The notes beneath the pieces were generated by a model. The model ran no database searches, was not told where the DNA came from, and saw only the letters and a program-made list of their open reading frames with translations. The position numbers were made by a program, and so were the translations under genes. From Cephalotrichum gorgonifer (taxonomy: Eukaryota > Ascomycota > Sordariomycetes > Microascales > Microascaceae): a stretch of 64,000 nucleotides of DNA. Positions within the stretch are counted from its first letter, which is position 1, and the number at the start of each line of letters is the position of its first letter. The DNA lies in contig ONZQ02000010.1 in the NCBI GenBank assembly GCA_900312665.1, positions 620,001 to 684,000 of the forward strand, read 5' to 3'. Shown piece after piece: positions 43,164-53,647 of the stretch.

Positions 43164-43298
43164 CTCAGGACAGCCGCCGAGTGGCCCCTATGGCTCGCGT
43201 CATTCCAACGACGAATTGAGGACGTCGGCCTCAACAAGTACCTGGTGAGCGAGCTCGGGCGCGAGCTGGACCCTGAGAATGATCGGAGGTGGGGATGA
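43164..43298 (+). pseudogene. Third Gag N-terminal fragment
   Basis: 45 codons reading LRTAAEWPLWLASFQRRIED and on to a TGA at 43296-43298. It matches the Gag start of the first island locus (LRTAADWSSWIEQVNYRLIS) at protein level and, over the first 19 bases (CTCAGGAC then GCCGCCGA then TGG), almost base for base. No zinc knuckle follows before the convergent coiled-coil gene. A remnant of the same duplication series. Confidence 0.55.
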
Positions 43299-43556
43299 CG
43301 GGACAGGCTCGCCTGAAGTGGGGAGCGAGGAGGGGGCTTGAATTTGAGTCCAATGAGCCCCGAACAGTTTATGTACATCGGGTCAGAAGGCGTTCTAGAT
43401 CTCCGTCCTGCAGTGAAAAGCTCAGTGACCAAATTACTCCGTCTATCGACAAAAGAAAACCTATGCAAGGAACGTATGCTAAGACACCATACACCAGGAT
43501 AAACAAACAGGTTCGTGATCCCACCACAACCCACACATGTCCGCCCAATCAAGCCT

Positions 43557-45707
43557 CTAAAAGTCCACCTCATCCTCCTCCAAAAGTCCCAGCCCGCTAT
43601 CAGGCCTCTTCCTTGAACTCCTCCTCCTTGCAAGCCCCCCGGAAAGAAGTCCGCTGGGTCTAGTCCCCTTCCCGGAGTTCTCCTCGCCATCCTCCCGCTC
43701 CCCATCAGCCTGTCGAGCAGCCTCCCCCTCGCCGAAGAGCTCCTCGCTCATCCTCAGGACCCTCTGCAACTCCCCCTTTACCCCATCCATCACCCCCCTC
43801 GCCCGCCCCCTCTCCTCTACCATCCTTCCCTCCAGGCGCTCCTTGTCAACCCTCAGCGTCTTGATCGTGGCGTGCGCGGCCCGCAGGGACCCGCTTAGCC
43901 TGTCAATTTCGCCCCTCAGCTCCGCCACACGAGCATCGCGCAGCGCGAGGGCCGCGCCGTGCCGCTGATTCATGGCCGACCTGGCCTCCTCCAGTGAGGA
44001 GACCTCGGCGCCTAGCTTTTCGGTCAGGGCGACGCCCTCGGCGTACCTGGCCTCCAAGTCGGCGACTTGAGCGAGGAGCTGCTCCTCCCTGGTCGTCTTC
44101 TCGCCAAGCCCCGCCTCCAACCCTGCAATCCTCCCCTCCCTTTCCACGATCCCCTCGTCCTTTTCCCTCGCTTCGGCCTCCTGCCTCTGCACAAGTCTTT
44201 CTAATTCACCCATATCCCTCACATACCCGTCCACCGCACCCCTCAACCTACTAACTCCGACCTCAAGCTCCTCCACTCTCTTCCCCCTCTCCTCCGCCAA
44301 CTCCTGCGCGCCGGCTAGCTCTTTCCTCAGCTCATCCATGACCTGAACGCGCGCGGAGAGCTGCTTCCTCAGAGACTGCTCGAGCGCGTGGTACTCGTCG
44401 ATCGTGGCCTCGTCCTCCACCGCCCTCTTCGAGAGGTCTCGCAACCTCTCCAGGAGCAGATCCAAGACCTCGGCTCCGCGGGAGGAGAGCGGGAGCGTAG
44501 ACTCGCCTGGGGAGAGGTACTCCAGCTCCAGTCTCGCGGCTCGGAAGCCGGAGGCAAGCGACGCGACGATGGAGGGCGCGTCGTCGCCCGCGAACCCGAG
44601 GCCGCTTAGAGAGGCCGTGAGCTCTAGGAGGGCGGCGGTCCGGTCGGAGAGGTCTGTGAAGAGCGCGCCGATCCTCCGCTCTACCTCTTCATCTGCGGAC
44701 ACGGGTATGGACGCGTCCGCGTCAGGTTCGGCGGCGTACGGGGAGAGTCTCTCGTTAAGTCTCCCCACGAGCGAGGCGTAACCCTCAAGGGTCGAGGTAA
44801 GCTTAGCCATCTCTAGCTGCAGTGACGCGACCTCCTCCTCTAGACCCTCCTTCTCCGAGTCAAACGTAAAGGAGGTCTGCACCCCAGCGTGAGCCATCGG
44901 TGTCGGTCCCGGTGTCGGTCTTGGTGTTTCAGCGATGTCATACCGAGACGACGGCGTCATGGGCACGGCGGGGCTCGTGAGCGGCGGGCTCGGGAACGAG
45001 GCCCTCGCGGCGCGCGATGGCGTACTACACTGGATGTCCGCCATCGTCGCGTCCCCAAAGTCCCCGTCCGCGACAGTAGTATACTCGTCTGCAAAGGGGT
45101 CCCTCGCCACCGTGGTCCAGTCATAACACGCCGCGGAGTTCTCGTGATTTGCCCTCCCGGCCAGTTCCTCCCTTAGGTCCGCGACCTGTTTCTCTAGGTC
45201 CCAGATCCGCTCGGAGTCGATGACGACAGTCTCGTTCTGCAAGTTGTAGATCTCGAGGTCCTTCTCCTTCAGCCGGGCCTTCAGCTCCTCCACTTCCTCC
45301 CTGGCCTTCCTCTCCCGCTGGCGCCTCTCTGCTTCAATGGTGTTCATCTCCTCACTGAGGCCGTTCCGGCGGAGACGGCGCTGGACGCGGCCGGACAGGA
45401 CCTGGCGGATGGGCACGAAGGTGAGTTCCTCGACAGGAGAGTCAGTCACTCCGGCGCCGGAACCGGGGCGGTGGGTGGACGTGGAGGTTCTACGGCGGGG
45501 ATTCCCCAGGGATGTCCGGCGGACCATGGGCGTGAGCCCCGTGGAGAGGTCCGCCCCGCGTCTGACGGGGCCTGGGTCGGAGAAGCGGACGCGCCTCTTT
45601 GCCCGCCTGGGGGTCTGGACAGTGGGGAGGGCGTCGGGGGTAGGTTCGGGGCGGATAGTAGCCGTCCGGCGGGTGCGCCGAAGGGCGATGGGCAAGTCCT
45701 CATCCAT
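43557..45707 (-). CDS. Coiled-coil protein, unknown function
   Basis: 716 aa from the Met at 45707 (MDEDLPIALRRTRRTA); an upstream in-frame Met at 45842 would add 45 Ser/hydrophobic residues that look like leader. The N-terminal ~130 residues are basic and Pro/Arg/Thr-rich (RAKRRVRFSDPGPVRR, TPMVRRTSLGNPRRR). From ~135 there are long heptad-rich coiled coils (NTIEAERRQRERKAREEVEE; DSERIWDLEKQVADLREEL). A low-complexity gap rich in Ser/Pro/Thr is followed by a second coiled coil covering most of residues 290-680. The tail (RRRSSRKRPDSGLGLLEEDE) is conserved-looking. I do not recognise the family; a structural role at septum, spindle pole or cytoskeleton would be guesswork. Confidence 0.75.
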   Translation of the reverse strand: MDEDLPIALRRTRRTATIRPEPTPDALPTVQTPRRAKRRVRFSDPGPVRRGADLSTGLTPMVRRTSLGNPRRRTSTSTHRPGSGAGVTDSPVEELTFVPIRQVLSGRVQRRLRRNGLSEEMNTIEAERRQRERKAREEVEELKARLKEKDLEIYNLQNETVVIDSERIWDLEKQVADLREELAGRANHENSAACYDWTTVARDPFADEYTTVADGDFGDATMADIQCSTPSRAARASFPSPPLTSPAVPMTPSSRYDIAETPRPTPGPTPMAHAGVQTSFTFDSEKEGLEEEVASLQLEMAKLTSTLEGYASLVGRLNERLSPYAAEPDADASIPVSADEEVERRIGALFTDLSDRTAALLELTASLSGLGFAGDDAPSIVASLASGFRAARLELEYLSPGESTLPLSSRGAEVLDLLLERLRDLSKRAVEDEATIDEYHALEQSLRKQLSARVQVMDELRKELAGAQELAEERGKRVEELEVGVSRLRGAVDGYVRDMGELERLVQRQEAEAREKDEGIVEREGRIAGLEAGLGEKTTREEQLLAQVADLEARYAEGVALTEKLGAEVSSLEEARSAMNQRHGAALALRDARVAELRGEIDRLSGSLRAAHATIKTLRVDKERLEGRMVEERGRARGVMDGVKGELQRVLRMSEELFGEGEAARQADGEREDGEENSGKGTRPSGLLSGGLARRRSSRKRPDSGLGLLEEDEVDF

Positions 45708-46519
45708 TGCTGCTAGTGAGAAGGGAGAAATGAGAGCGTGCGATTGAGGGAAGATGTAGATGAGAAGGTTTGCAGACAATGGCAAGTGTGTGAGACGAGG
45801 TGTGTGTGACGAAGAGGAAGATACCTCAGTGTGAGAGAGCAAGATGTCGACTTAAAACGCCTGAGAGGGACAACCTAAAGTAAACAAAGAAATATACTAG
45901 CTGTTCGCAAAACAATACGTCGCGCCACGGCGTGTAGGCGTGTGTCGTCCCGATTCACGCTTCTTCTGCCTGCGCGTTGGGTTGGTCGTCCCGCGCCACG
46001 CCACGGGGTTTATTTACTTTATTCCAATCGCGGTTTAGCGCGCGGAATGCATGGTGGGGTCGGACCAGGGGTAGCCCCACGTTGCAGCCTGCAAGGACCC
46101 ACCATTCGGCAGGAGATCTCCTTAGCTGGAGATGTCACCGGACGATCTGGGCCAATCGTTTAGGCGGGGGAGACCGTGCTGCGACTACAACTGTCAGCAG
46201 AACACTGTTTTCGAGGAATGTGAGGAAACGAAGGAAGGAACGACCTTCACTCATTTACTCGCCAAATCCAAAGGCTCATGCCATTTTTGTTGTTATCTTT
46301 TTTTCTATTTTTTTTTGTTCGTTTCTAGCTTTTCCTGATTTCGCAACATGTCAATCTGGATCTAACTGTGAACACAAGACTCAAACAATCCCCCTTGTCC
46401 AGAACACAAACTTCCCTCGTCACCTGTCCCTGGTTCAACCAACCATCCATGCACAAGAACATGAGATCCTGACTCACCGTCCCTTCACAAAGTAAGAACC
46501 AAAAAAAATCTAAAGGCTA
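45708..46519. other. Intergenic region
   Basis: 5' flank of the coiled-coil gene and 3' flank of the next minus-strand gene. T-rich near 46290-46320. ORFs at 45942-46495 overlap in two frames with no domain. Confidence 0.35.
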
Positions 46520-49500
46520 TCAGAGCCGGGCACACGACCTCTCAAACCATGGCTGCGCTCCAGCTTGGACCCGCTGCCCCTCCGCCTTATCCTTGCCCTT
46601 GCCCTTGTCCTTGTCTGTATCCTTCGTCTTGTACTCCTCTACCTGTGCCGACACCCCCCGATGCTGAGCCGGAATAGCCGGCACGGGGGGCACATCCTCT
46701 TCCCCCGTACCACCCCCATCCTCCTTCGAGGCCCGTCGAGCAAGCGAAAGAGAGGGGATGCTCCTCACCCTCCGCGCCAGCCGTGAGATGGACTGCCTCC
46801 CGGATCCGCCCGAGGACATTTCCACCGATGGCTTCGGGGACCTGTCAAATGACGTCTTCGGATACTCGTCAAATGATGGCTTCGGCGAATCCCACCCGCC
46901 ACCGTCGCCGCCAGAGCCCTTCCGCCTCCCGAATCTGCCCGACATTTTCCCCTTGAGCAGCCGCAACTTCGCCTTGAGGGAGCCCTTCGGCGTAGTCTCA
47001 GATTCTCTCACCCCGTTGCGCCCTCGGCTGGCAGATTGAGTCCCGTTCTGGCCAGTAGCGGCGTCTTCGTTCCCATCCTCGCGCGTTTCGGCCCGCGACT
47101 TCGCCTGCCGGGAGAGCGCGCGCTGAGAAAAATACCCGCTCCCCAAGGCCCTCATCCGCTCCGTAGCCCTAAACACCTCTTCATTATTGCCCTTACCCTC
47201 TGAGTCCTCACTTTGTTGAGAAATTGTTTCCACCTGCCTGAGCGGCGACCCGAATACCCTGCTGTCGCCCGAGAAGCGTCCCTGTGCCCCCGCATGCCTA
47301 AACCGGGGAAGGGAGCCAGCGCTCCCTCTGTCTTCCCGCAGCTTCGTGCTTCCAGAGTCGGATGGAACGGGCGTTGGCGTCCGGGGGCCCACGGCCGCCG
47401 CTAGCATGCTAGGACCAGGAGGCGACCCCATAGCCTCAGCTCTAGCTGAGAAAGAAAAGTCGCGGCGGGTCATCGGGCGTCCACGGACCTCACTCGTCCG
47501 CCGTAGAGTAATCTGAGGTGAGGATTCGATGGCATGATGGCCCATCTCGCCGCCTGATTGCACAAGGCGGTCGCCATCCAGTTTGGAGTCCGATCGGGTA
47601 GGCGTAGCATCAATCTGAGGCGTACCGTTCGATGAAAGTAAAGGCATCGACGCCTGTCTACCGCTGAGAGGGCTGCCGTCGATATTTCCCCTCCGCCGGA
47701 GCCGGAGGCCATTAGGTACTAAGGCGGGGACGTCGAAGGTCGGAGTGGTAGGTGATGAGTGGAACACATGTCCGCTGCGAGCCCTAGCGGGAGAAGCAAG
47801 AATATCGGGGTGTGTTGCGGTCGGGGATGCTGACTCTACCCCAATCAGCCCAGGGTCCGCTTCTACCTCTGTCGAGTCAATCACCGTCGTTGCCGAGATC
47901 GATGATTTCCCCGTGCGCGTATTCTTCACTCGCTGAACAATGGCAGCAGTCTCCTCCGGAGCCATAGACGGCCGCTTCCGAAGTGGAATGGGCGGCGGGG
48001 GCGGAAGTGCCGGCAGTGGTCCACCAGGGGGTGACGTCTCAGGTGGCAGAAACACGGATCCCGGGCGACGAGGCTGGGGGGGCGTCCAGTCCGCTGGTCG
48101 GAGAGCGACATTCGGGGACAGGGGGCGAGGCGTCTGCGTCCGCAGTGGTGAGGGCGGCCTATCTTCATGAGCCATACCGTATTCCCCCTCTCCACCCGTC
48201 TCGTCGGCGTTCTCAATTTCAGCGTGGTAGGAGCGCGCAGATCCGTAGGCGCCTTGGACCAGAATTGGGCGCGATGCCAGTCGCGCAGGCGCATGACGGT
48301 ATCGGGCTACCGGTGTGTGAGAGTCCCGAGGCGGCTCGACCCGCTCTCGATAATGGTAGAATCCAAGCGTGGGGGAATCTGAAGCTCGGCCGTTTTCTGT
48401 TTCATCGTTGACGACGGGCGGGTGAGGAACGGCAGGGTCATTGTTCGAGTAAACTGAGGATGAATCGTCAGTGGTAACATAGTGCACCGGGGAAATGACA
48501 CCATTCGTACCAGTCGCATCTCCGCTAGTATCCTCGCCACTGTGCTCGGAGTCCTGATGGACAGCCGTCTCCGCGTTGTGCCCAGAGTCCTACCCCTGGG
48601 ACGCAAACACGTTGGCAGCCAGATCAACCCGGCCAAAGTCCATCAGCAGAAGGACAGGTGCCCCGCAGGCCGGCACGTCGACCGTATCCCCCGAGCGACC
48701 CCTGTTGAACAACATGCTCCTAGTCCCCGCCGCGAACTTCGTCAACCGAGACCACGCGAGCTCAGTGTGGCTGACCGATTTCCGCAGTCTACTCTCGCGT
48801 GGCTCAGGATATGTCTGTTCGAACACTCGGGTGGCTTGCTTCTTGATGCCGGGTTCGGTCTGGCTTCCAGACGAATTGGGAGGCAGATTGTCGGTATTGA
48901 TACCCCGCGGGAGGCGCGGGAGGACGACAAACTTTTCGTAGTCCTCCGTCCACGCCCAGTACGTCTCCGGCGCGGGCAGATAGCACTCAATGCCCTCACG
49001 CTCGCACCGGGCCAACTCAATGTAGTAGATCCGCGCGTACTCAATAGGAGAAAGCCGCGGTCGGGGGGGCACGACATAGGCAGCTTCAGGTTCCGGGTCA
49101 GGTTTCGCCGAGCGGACCTCCACGGCGGAGGCGACGGGCTTGAGGGCGTTGATGGGCGTTTTGGCTCCCTCGGTAGCGAACTGATTAGTCGAATCATTCG
49201 TAGTTATGGCTCCAGACATATAAGCCTGGCCATAAGAAGGAGAGGGGCGATCCTCAGTGACGTCGGGCTCCTCTACAACGGATCCCAGGGGCGTACTGGT
49301 CCGCTTCTCGTCGCGCCACCACACGACGCGCTTCTTCTGCTGGTACATCGAGGAATGCATACCCTCGGGAGTGGTCCTGTCCCTGCCCTTCCGCCAGCTG
49401 CCTGAGGAAGTAGAACTATCTCTATTGTCGTTGGACTGATCTGTTTCAATGTCGTAAGCCGTATCCTGGGAAGGCATCTCAGTCTTGGAGGGCACCTGTG

Positions 49501-49714
49501 ACTCGAGGATGAGGCCCCGCCGGGTTAGCTCTACATCGTCGAGGCCGATGTTGTCGGCAAGGGGGTGGCGGTGGAGGACCGTCGTGGCATCCGCGGATGA
49601 TGGGGCTTCGGGGATCGGATCGTCTATGAACTCATATGGGTTGGTGGTGTTTCGAACGATGTAGGCTCGAGGATCCGCTGTGGGGGGACCGTCGAGCCCC
49701 TCCTTCCTCGACAT
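46520..49714 (-). CDS. Large low-complexity protein, unknown function, one in-frame TAG
   Basis: Two long ORFs (374 codons from 49714; 690 codons to 46520) lie in the same frame, separated by one TAG at codon 375 (48592-48590). The best reading is a single gene of ~1064 codons. The N-terminal part has one globular-looking stretch (RPRLSPIEYARIYYIELARC, ETYWAWTEDYEKFVVLPRLP). The rest is Ser/Pro-rich and disordered. The C-terminal part has a basic region (LKAKLRLLKGKMSGRFGRRKG), a short P-K-P/T-S-F/V repeat set and RRVRSIPSLSLARRAS. A 54-bp in-frame intron could remove the TAG (GTAGGA donor at 48592, CACAG acceptor), but no branch motif is visible. I do not recognise the family. Confidence 0.6.
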
Positions 49715-49937
49715 CTTGATTGTTAGATTCGATTGTTTTGAGGCGAAGGGATTATTGAAAGAAGTATGAAGGTTGGATCTGTGGAAGGAATTGAGTTTCA
49801 GCGGCTAGGGCATGTAGCACTGGGTGTGTTCGTTTTTGGGAATGGAAGTGAAGAGGAAGTGCGAGGTGTTTCGGTATTTAAGGTAGAGCAACTGGGAAGT
49901 GATTATGTTGACGGCAGCTCGAGCGTTCACGGTTAGG

Positions 49938-50024
49938 GACTGGAACTGTGAGAGTTGTGCTGGAGTGGTAGACTGGGACAGTGAGAGTTGTGCTGGGGTA
50001 GGGGACTGGGACTGGGACTGGGTC
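49938..50024. repeat. Duplicated 33-bp unit plus GACTGG hexamers
   Basis: Units 49938-49970 and 49971-50003 both begin GACTGG and contain GTGAGAGTTGTGCTGG; they are followed by three GACTGG-like hexamers (50004-50024). Non-coding, about 225 bp upstream of the start of the large minus-strand gene. Confidence 0.7.
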
Positions 50025-50420
50025 TGGCACCAGAGCCAGGCAGCTGGAGCTGGGTATTGGAGGAACTTGTCCGCACAGCTGATTCTACCTTTGCTAGGTG
50101 ACAGAGAGGCCAGAGTACTGGACCATAGTGCAGAAATGAACATCTCTGCAAACATGGCCTATTGACCACAACCATCACTTCCAGCACTGGAGTTACTTGG
50201 AGCACATTTTAGCAATACTTCACTCTAGCTCCATTAAACCATTTAGTGCAGTGGTGTGAAAGAACACTCCAATGAAAGCACATCCATTACTGGTGCACTT
50301 TTGGGATGTGGAGATGGGTGAAAGAGCTGGTATGCATTTTATATCTGATTTGACTGGTGACCCTATGGGCTTAGATCCACTCCCCGAGTCTGCCTTTGTT
50401 CCTGTTGCATTGTATGCATT

Positions 50421-50445
50421 GCACCTTGCACCTTGCACCTTGCAC
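50421..50445. repeat. CACCTTG microsatellite
   Basis: Three and a half copies of a 7-bp unit (GCACCTT) immediately followed by a run of T residues. Simple repeat in non-coding DNA. Confidence 0.8.
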
Positions 50446-51887
50446 TTTTTTTTTTTTTCCCCATTTGTATTTCCCATATCGAAGCTGGTATTCCAATGTC
50501 ATCGCTCCGAAAACAAACCATTTGAAGTCACGCACCTCCGATTGCCCGAACACAACCCATTTGTAGATACATAACTCCGCCTTCTCAACGCGTCTTGAAT
50601 GCCCTCGAAACTCAGGTCAAAGGAGGTAAATATTATTCGAAACTGAGGTAAGTCTGTCCTTAACACTGAATTTAATTTTGTATGAGAGCTAAGATTCATG
50701 TATAGGTGAGAAATTACCGTCGCAAATGGGCTGAGAGAAGGCCATCTATATCGGTGTCCACATCAAATATGAAGAGACATGTCGACTGTGGGGTAAAGCC
50801 AAGTTAAGGGAGCGGCAAAACACAGCCCAGGCGGCACCAGAAGGGTGGTTTTCTTGGCAGGCGAATCCACCTGCCAGACCGGGACCGGGCCAATGGTGTG
50901 ATGTCAGGCGAGTCATCATCCACATCCTCTCTACTCCGTAGATCCGCGGGCGGCATCCGCGGACTCCGTACAGTGGGGGGCACTAAGTTGAACGACCCCT
51001 GTGATCGATCATAAGATTTACGCTAAAGTGTGTAAATACCGGCAAAACAAAGAGTTGCCATACACGGTATTTTATGCACCAAGAGTGGGGCTCATCGTAT
51101 CGGAGGCCAACCACGAGGGAGGACAGATTCGCCATCCTGCATTTGGCTGTGGTAGTTGAAAGATGAGAAGTGCTGCTAGGTCTACTAGGTTGTGCTCGGT
51201 CATAATTGGGAATGACTGGGCAGAGGTGAATTTCCCAGTTGTAGAAGAAAGGGATTGGAAGAAGGGAATATCTTGGGAGTATCGCTCAGACCACGGTCCC
51301 AAGAGTGATTGGCCAATTCATGTTGGCTCGAAGAAATCGAGCATCGGCAATACCGTAGTTACTTCGGTAATATGACCCATACGGATACGAGTTTGACTTA
51401 TTACGAGTTATTCAGGGTAACGTAGGCGGGGCCTGGTTGCGGGGTTCATTGAGCAACATCTTACATCGTTACTACTGCCGTTGATCTGAACTTTTTTTTT
51501 GGGTCATGAGGTGCAGCGGAAAATCTTCGGATTAAGTAATTGGATCGCCCGGAGCACTGGCCCGGAGTCCCGACCAACGAGCATGCCCGCCCCACGGGGT
51601 CCCCCTCCGGTGGCGGGTAGTATGACCGCTTTAGTTTCTGTTTTCGCGGTGGGGTCTCCAGGATTAATGGGGCAGTGCTCGGTACTAGTCATCCGGGAGG
51701 GAAGAGAAGCCGCCACGTACCAGCTCCGACACACTCCGCCTCGCTCCGACAGGGCGCCGACGACATCCCATCCCCGCGATTTGGAGAGTATATTTATATC
51801 TCCTGGTCCTTCTCTCACCCCAAACAGAATCCCTCCCTTTCCGAGATTCTACACATCCACCGCTCCTCTTCTATACGACGATACACC

Positions 51888-53647
51888 ATGGCATCCGGCT
51901 CCAACACCTGCGTTGTCGAACTAGCGACCTACCCTGAGGTCCCACCTCCCACGAAAAATGGGGCGGGAATCCTCGGCGGGGACCAGCGGTCCTGGCAGCA
52001 GGGTGCAAAGCGGCTGGGACTGTCCGGGGACGGCAATTCCTCCGCGCCCTCGCAAATGGAGCAGGTTGAGGCTGGGGACTTGGTGACAAGCGACGGACCC
52101 TTCGTTGAGGTTACGGAGAAGTGGAATTCGCCCCCGATCAACAAGTCCCGGGTCGGCGCCACATTTTGGAGCATGATGGTCATGGGCGCGAACGACGCGG
52201 CGTACGGCGTGAGTTTTATCCTGGTATTTGGGGGTTCCGAGTGGTAGAATGTGTTATTAATGCTGCTCTGACTGCAGGCTCTTATCCCATACGTAAGTTA
52301 TAGCTCTTCCTGGGACAGTTGAGTGCACCCAGAAAGCAACTGCCGCTCACAACTTACCAGCTGGAAAAATATTACGGCCTAACCTACACCATCGTCTCCC
52401 TCGTATTCCTCTCCCCGCTGGTGGGATATGCTGCTTCGGCCATACTAAACAACTACCTCCACCTCCGGATCGGCCAGCGTGGCATCTCTATGCTCTGCGC
52501 AGGCTGCCACATGGCAGCCTATATCATCATATGTCTCCATCCCCCATATCCTGTCCTCGTGGTCACGTTTATCCTTGCGGGATTTGGGAATGGTATTGGT
52601 GACGCAGCATGGAATGCCTGGATGGGCAGCCTGGACAAGGCAAGCGAGCTTCTCGGGTTCTTACATGCCTTCTACGGTGTCGGGGGGGTGATCAGTCCAC
52701 TGATCGCTACGACCTTGATCACAAAGGCTAACTTGCCTTGGTATACCTTCTACTACCTCATGGTAAGTATCTTACTCACATCTACACATTCTACTATTCT
52801 AGTGTAAACCCTCCATCCGTGAGACTAATACCTGGGGAAACTTGGCAGGCCGGTCTCTCAGCTGTCGAACTCGCCGTTCTGACCTCATCGTTCTGGGCCT
52901 CTACCGGCCAGGCTTATCGCGCCTTGCACCAGAGACACCAGTCGGAGAGCAATGGGGGCCTCAAGACTGCCCTCTTCCACATGCCTGCTGCCCGTGTCTC
53001 CTGGATCTCGGCCGGCTTCCTGCTGGTCTACGTGGGCGTCGAGGTCGCCCTTGGTGGCTGGATCGTCACCTTCATGCTCCAGGTGCGCGGCGGGGAGGCT
53101 TTTGCCAGTGGCATGACAGCTATGGGTTTCTGGCTCGGAATGACGGTTGGACGGGCTGTTTTGGGTTTTGTCACCCCTAGGATCGGCGTCAAGGTGGCTA
53201 TATCGGTAAGTTTCCATCCTGACTTTTCCCCCATCCCTGTCCCAACCATGGTTTCATTTCGTTCCCACAAGGCTGGTCGTTTTAGACTGAAGCTGAACGC
53301 GTTAGTCCTACATAACCGCCGCCATGGGCCTCCAGCTCCTCTTCTGGCTCGTACCCAACTTCTACGTCTCAGCTGTCGCTGTCGCTTTCCAGGGGTTCTT
53401 CCTCGGTCCGCTCTTCCCGGGAATAGTCCTTGTCGCGAGTGCCCTGCTGCCCCGCCATCTGCACGTCGTTGTCATCGGCTTCGCCGCCGCATTTGGCGGC
53501 TGCGGTGCCGCGATCCTGCCGTTTGCGGTTGGTGTGTTGGCGCAGGCGTCTGGTGTGAAGGTCTTGCAGCCCATTATCCTGGCACTTCTTGGGGCGCTTA
53601 TTGTGCTTTGGGTGCTCTTGCCGAGGATTGGGAAGAAGAGGGAGTGA
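51888..53647 (+). CDS. Major facilitator superfamily transporter (fungal BSC6-like group)
   Basis: Five exons (51888-52208, 52278-52292, 52361-52762, 52849-53205, 53306-53647), all phase 0, give 478 aa. One exon is only 15 bp (ALIPY). After an ~85-residue hydrophilic N-terminus the chain has about a dozen hydrophobic segments, for example GLTYTIVSLVFLSPLVGYAA, YPVLVVTFILAGFGNGIGDA, LGFLHAFYGVGGVISPLI, AAMGLQLLFWLVPNFYVSAV and IILALLGALIVLWVLL. The GxGNGxGDAxxNAW block and the LGxLHAFYGVG motif are typical of the fungal group often annotated bypass-of-stop-codon protein 6 (fucose-permease-like MFS). Substrate unknown. It is 3 kb from the PKS and might belong to its cluster, but an unrelated secreted-protein gene lies between them. 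Confidence 0.88.

Larger units (their letters stand above)
49715..51887. other. Long intergenic region with small tandem repeats
   Basis: About 2.2 kb between divergent genes. It contains a duplicated 33-bp unit with trailing GACTGG repeats (49938-50024) and a CACCTTG repeat (50421-50445) followed by a T tract. ORFs are short and without domains. Confidence 0.4.

Noticed and set aside
3679..48592. RIP as the cause of the in-frame stops
   Set aside because: RIP changes C to T and G to A, usually at CpA. It makes stops from Gln or Trp codons, not from Cys or Tyr codons by third-base change, and the surrounding sequences show no RIP-type degradation.
48482..49405. 307-codon + strand ORF opposite the large low-complexity gene
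   Set aside because: Shadow of the minus-strand gene; no domain and no promoter.
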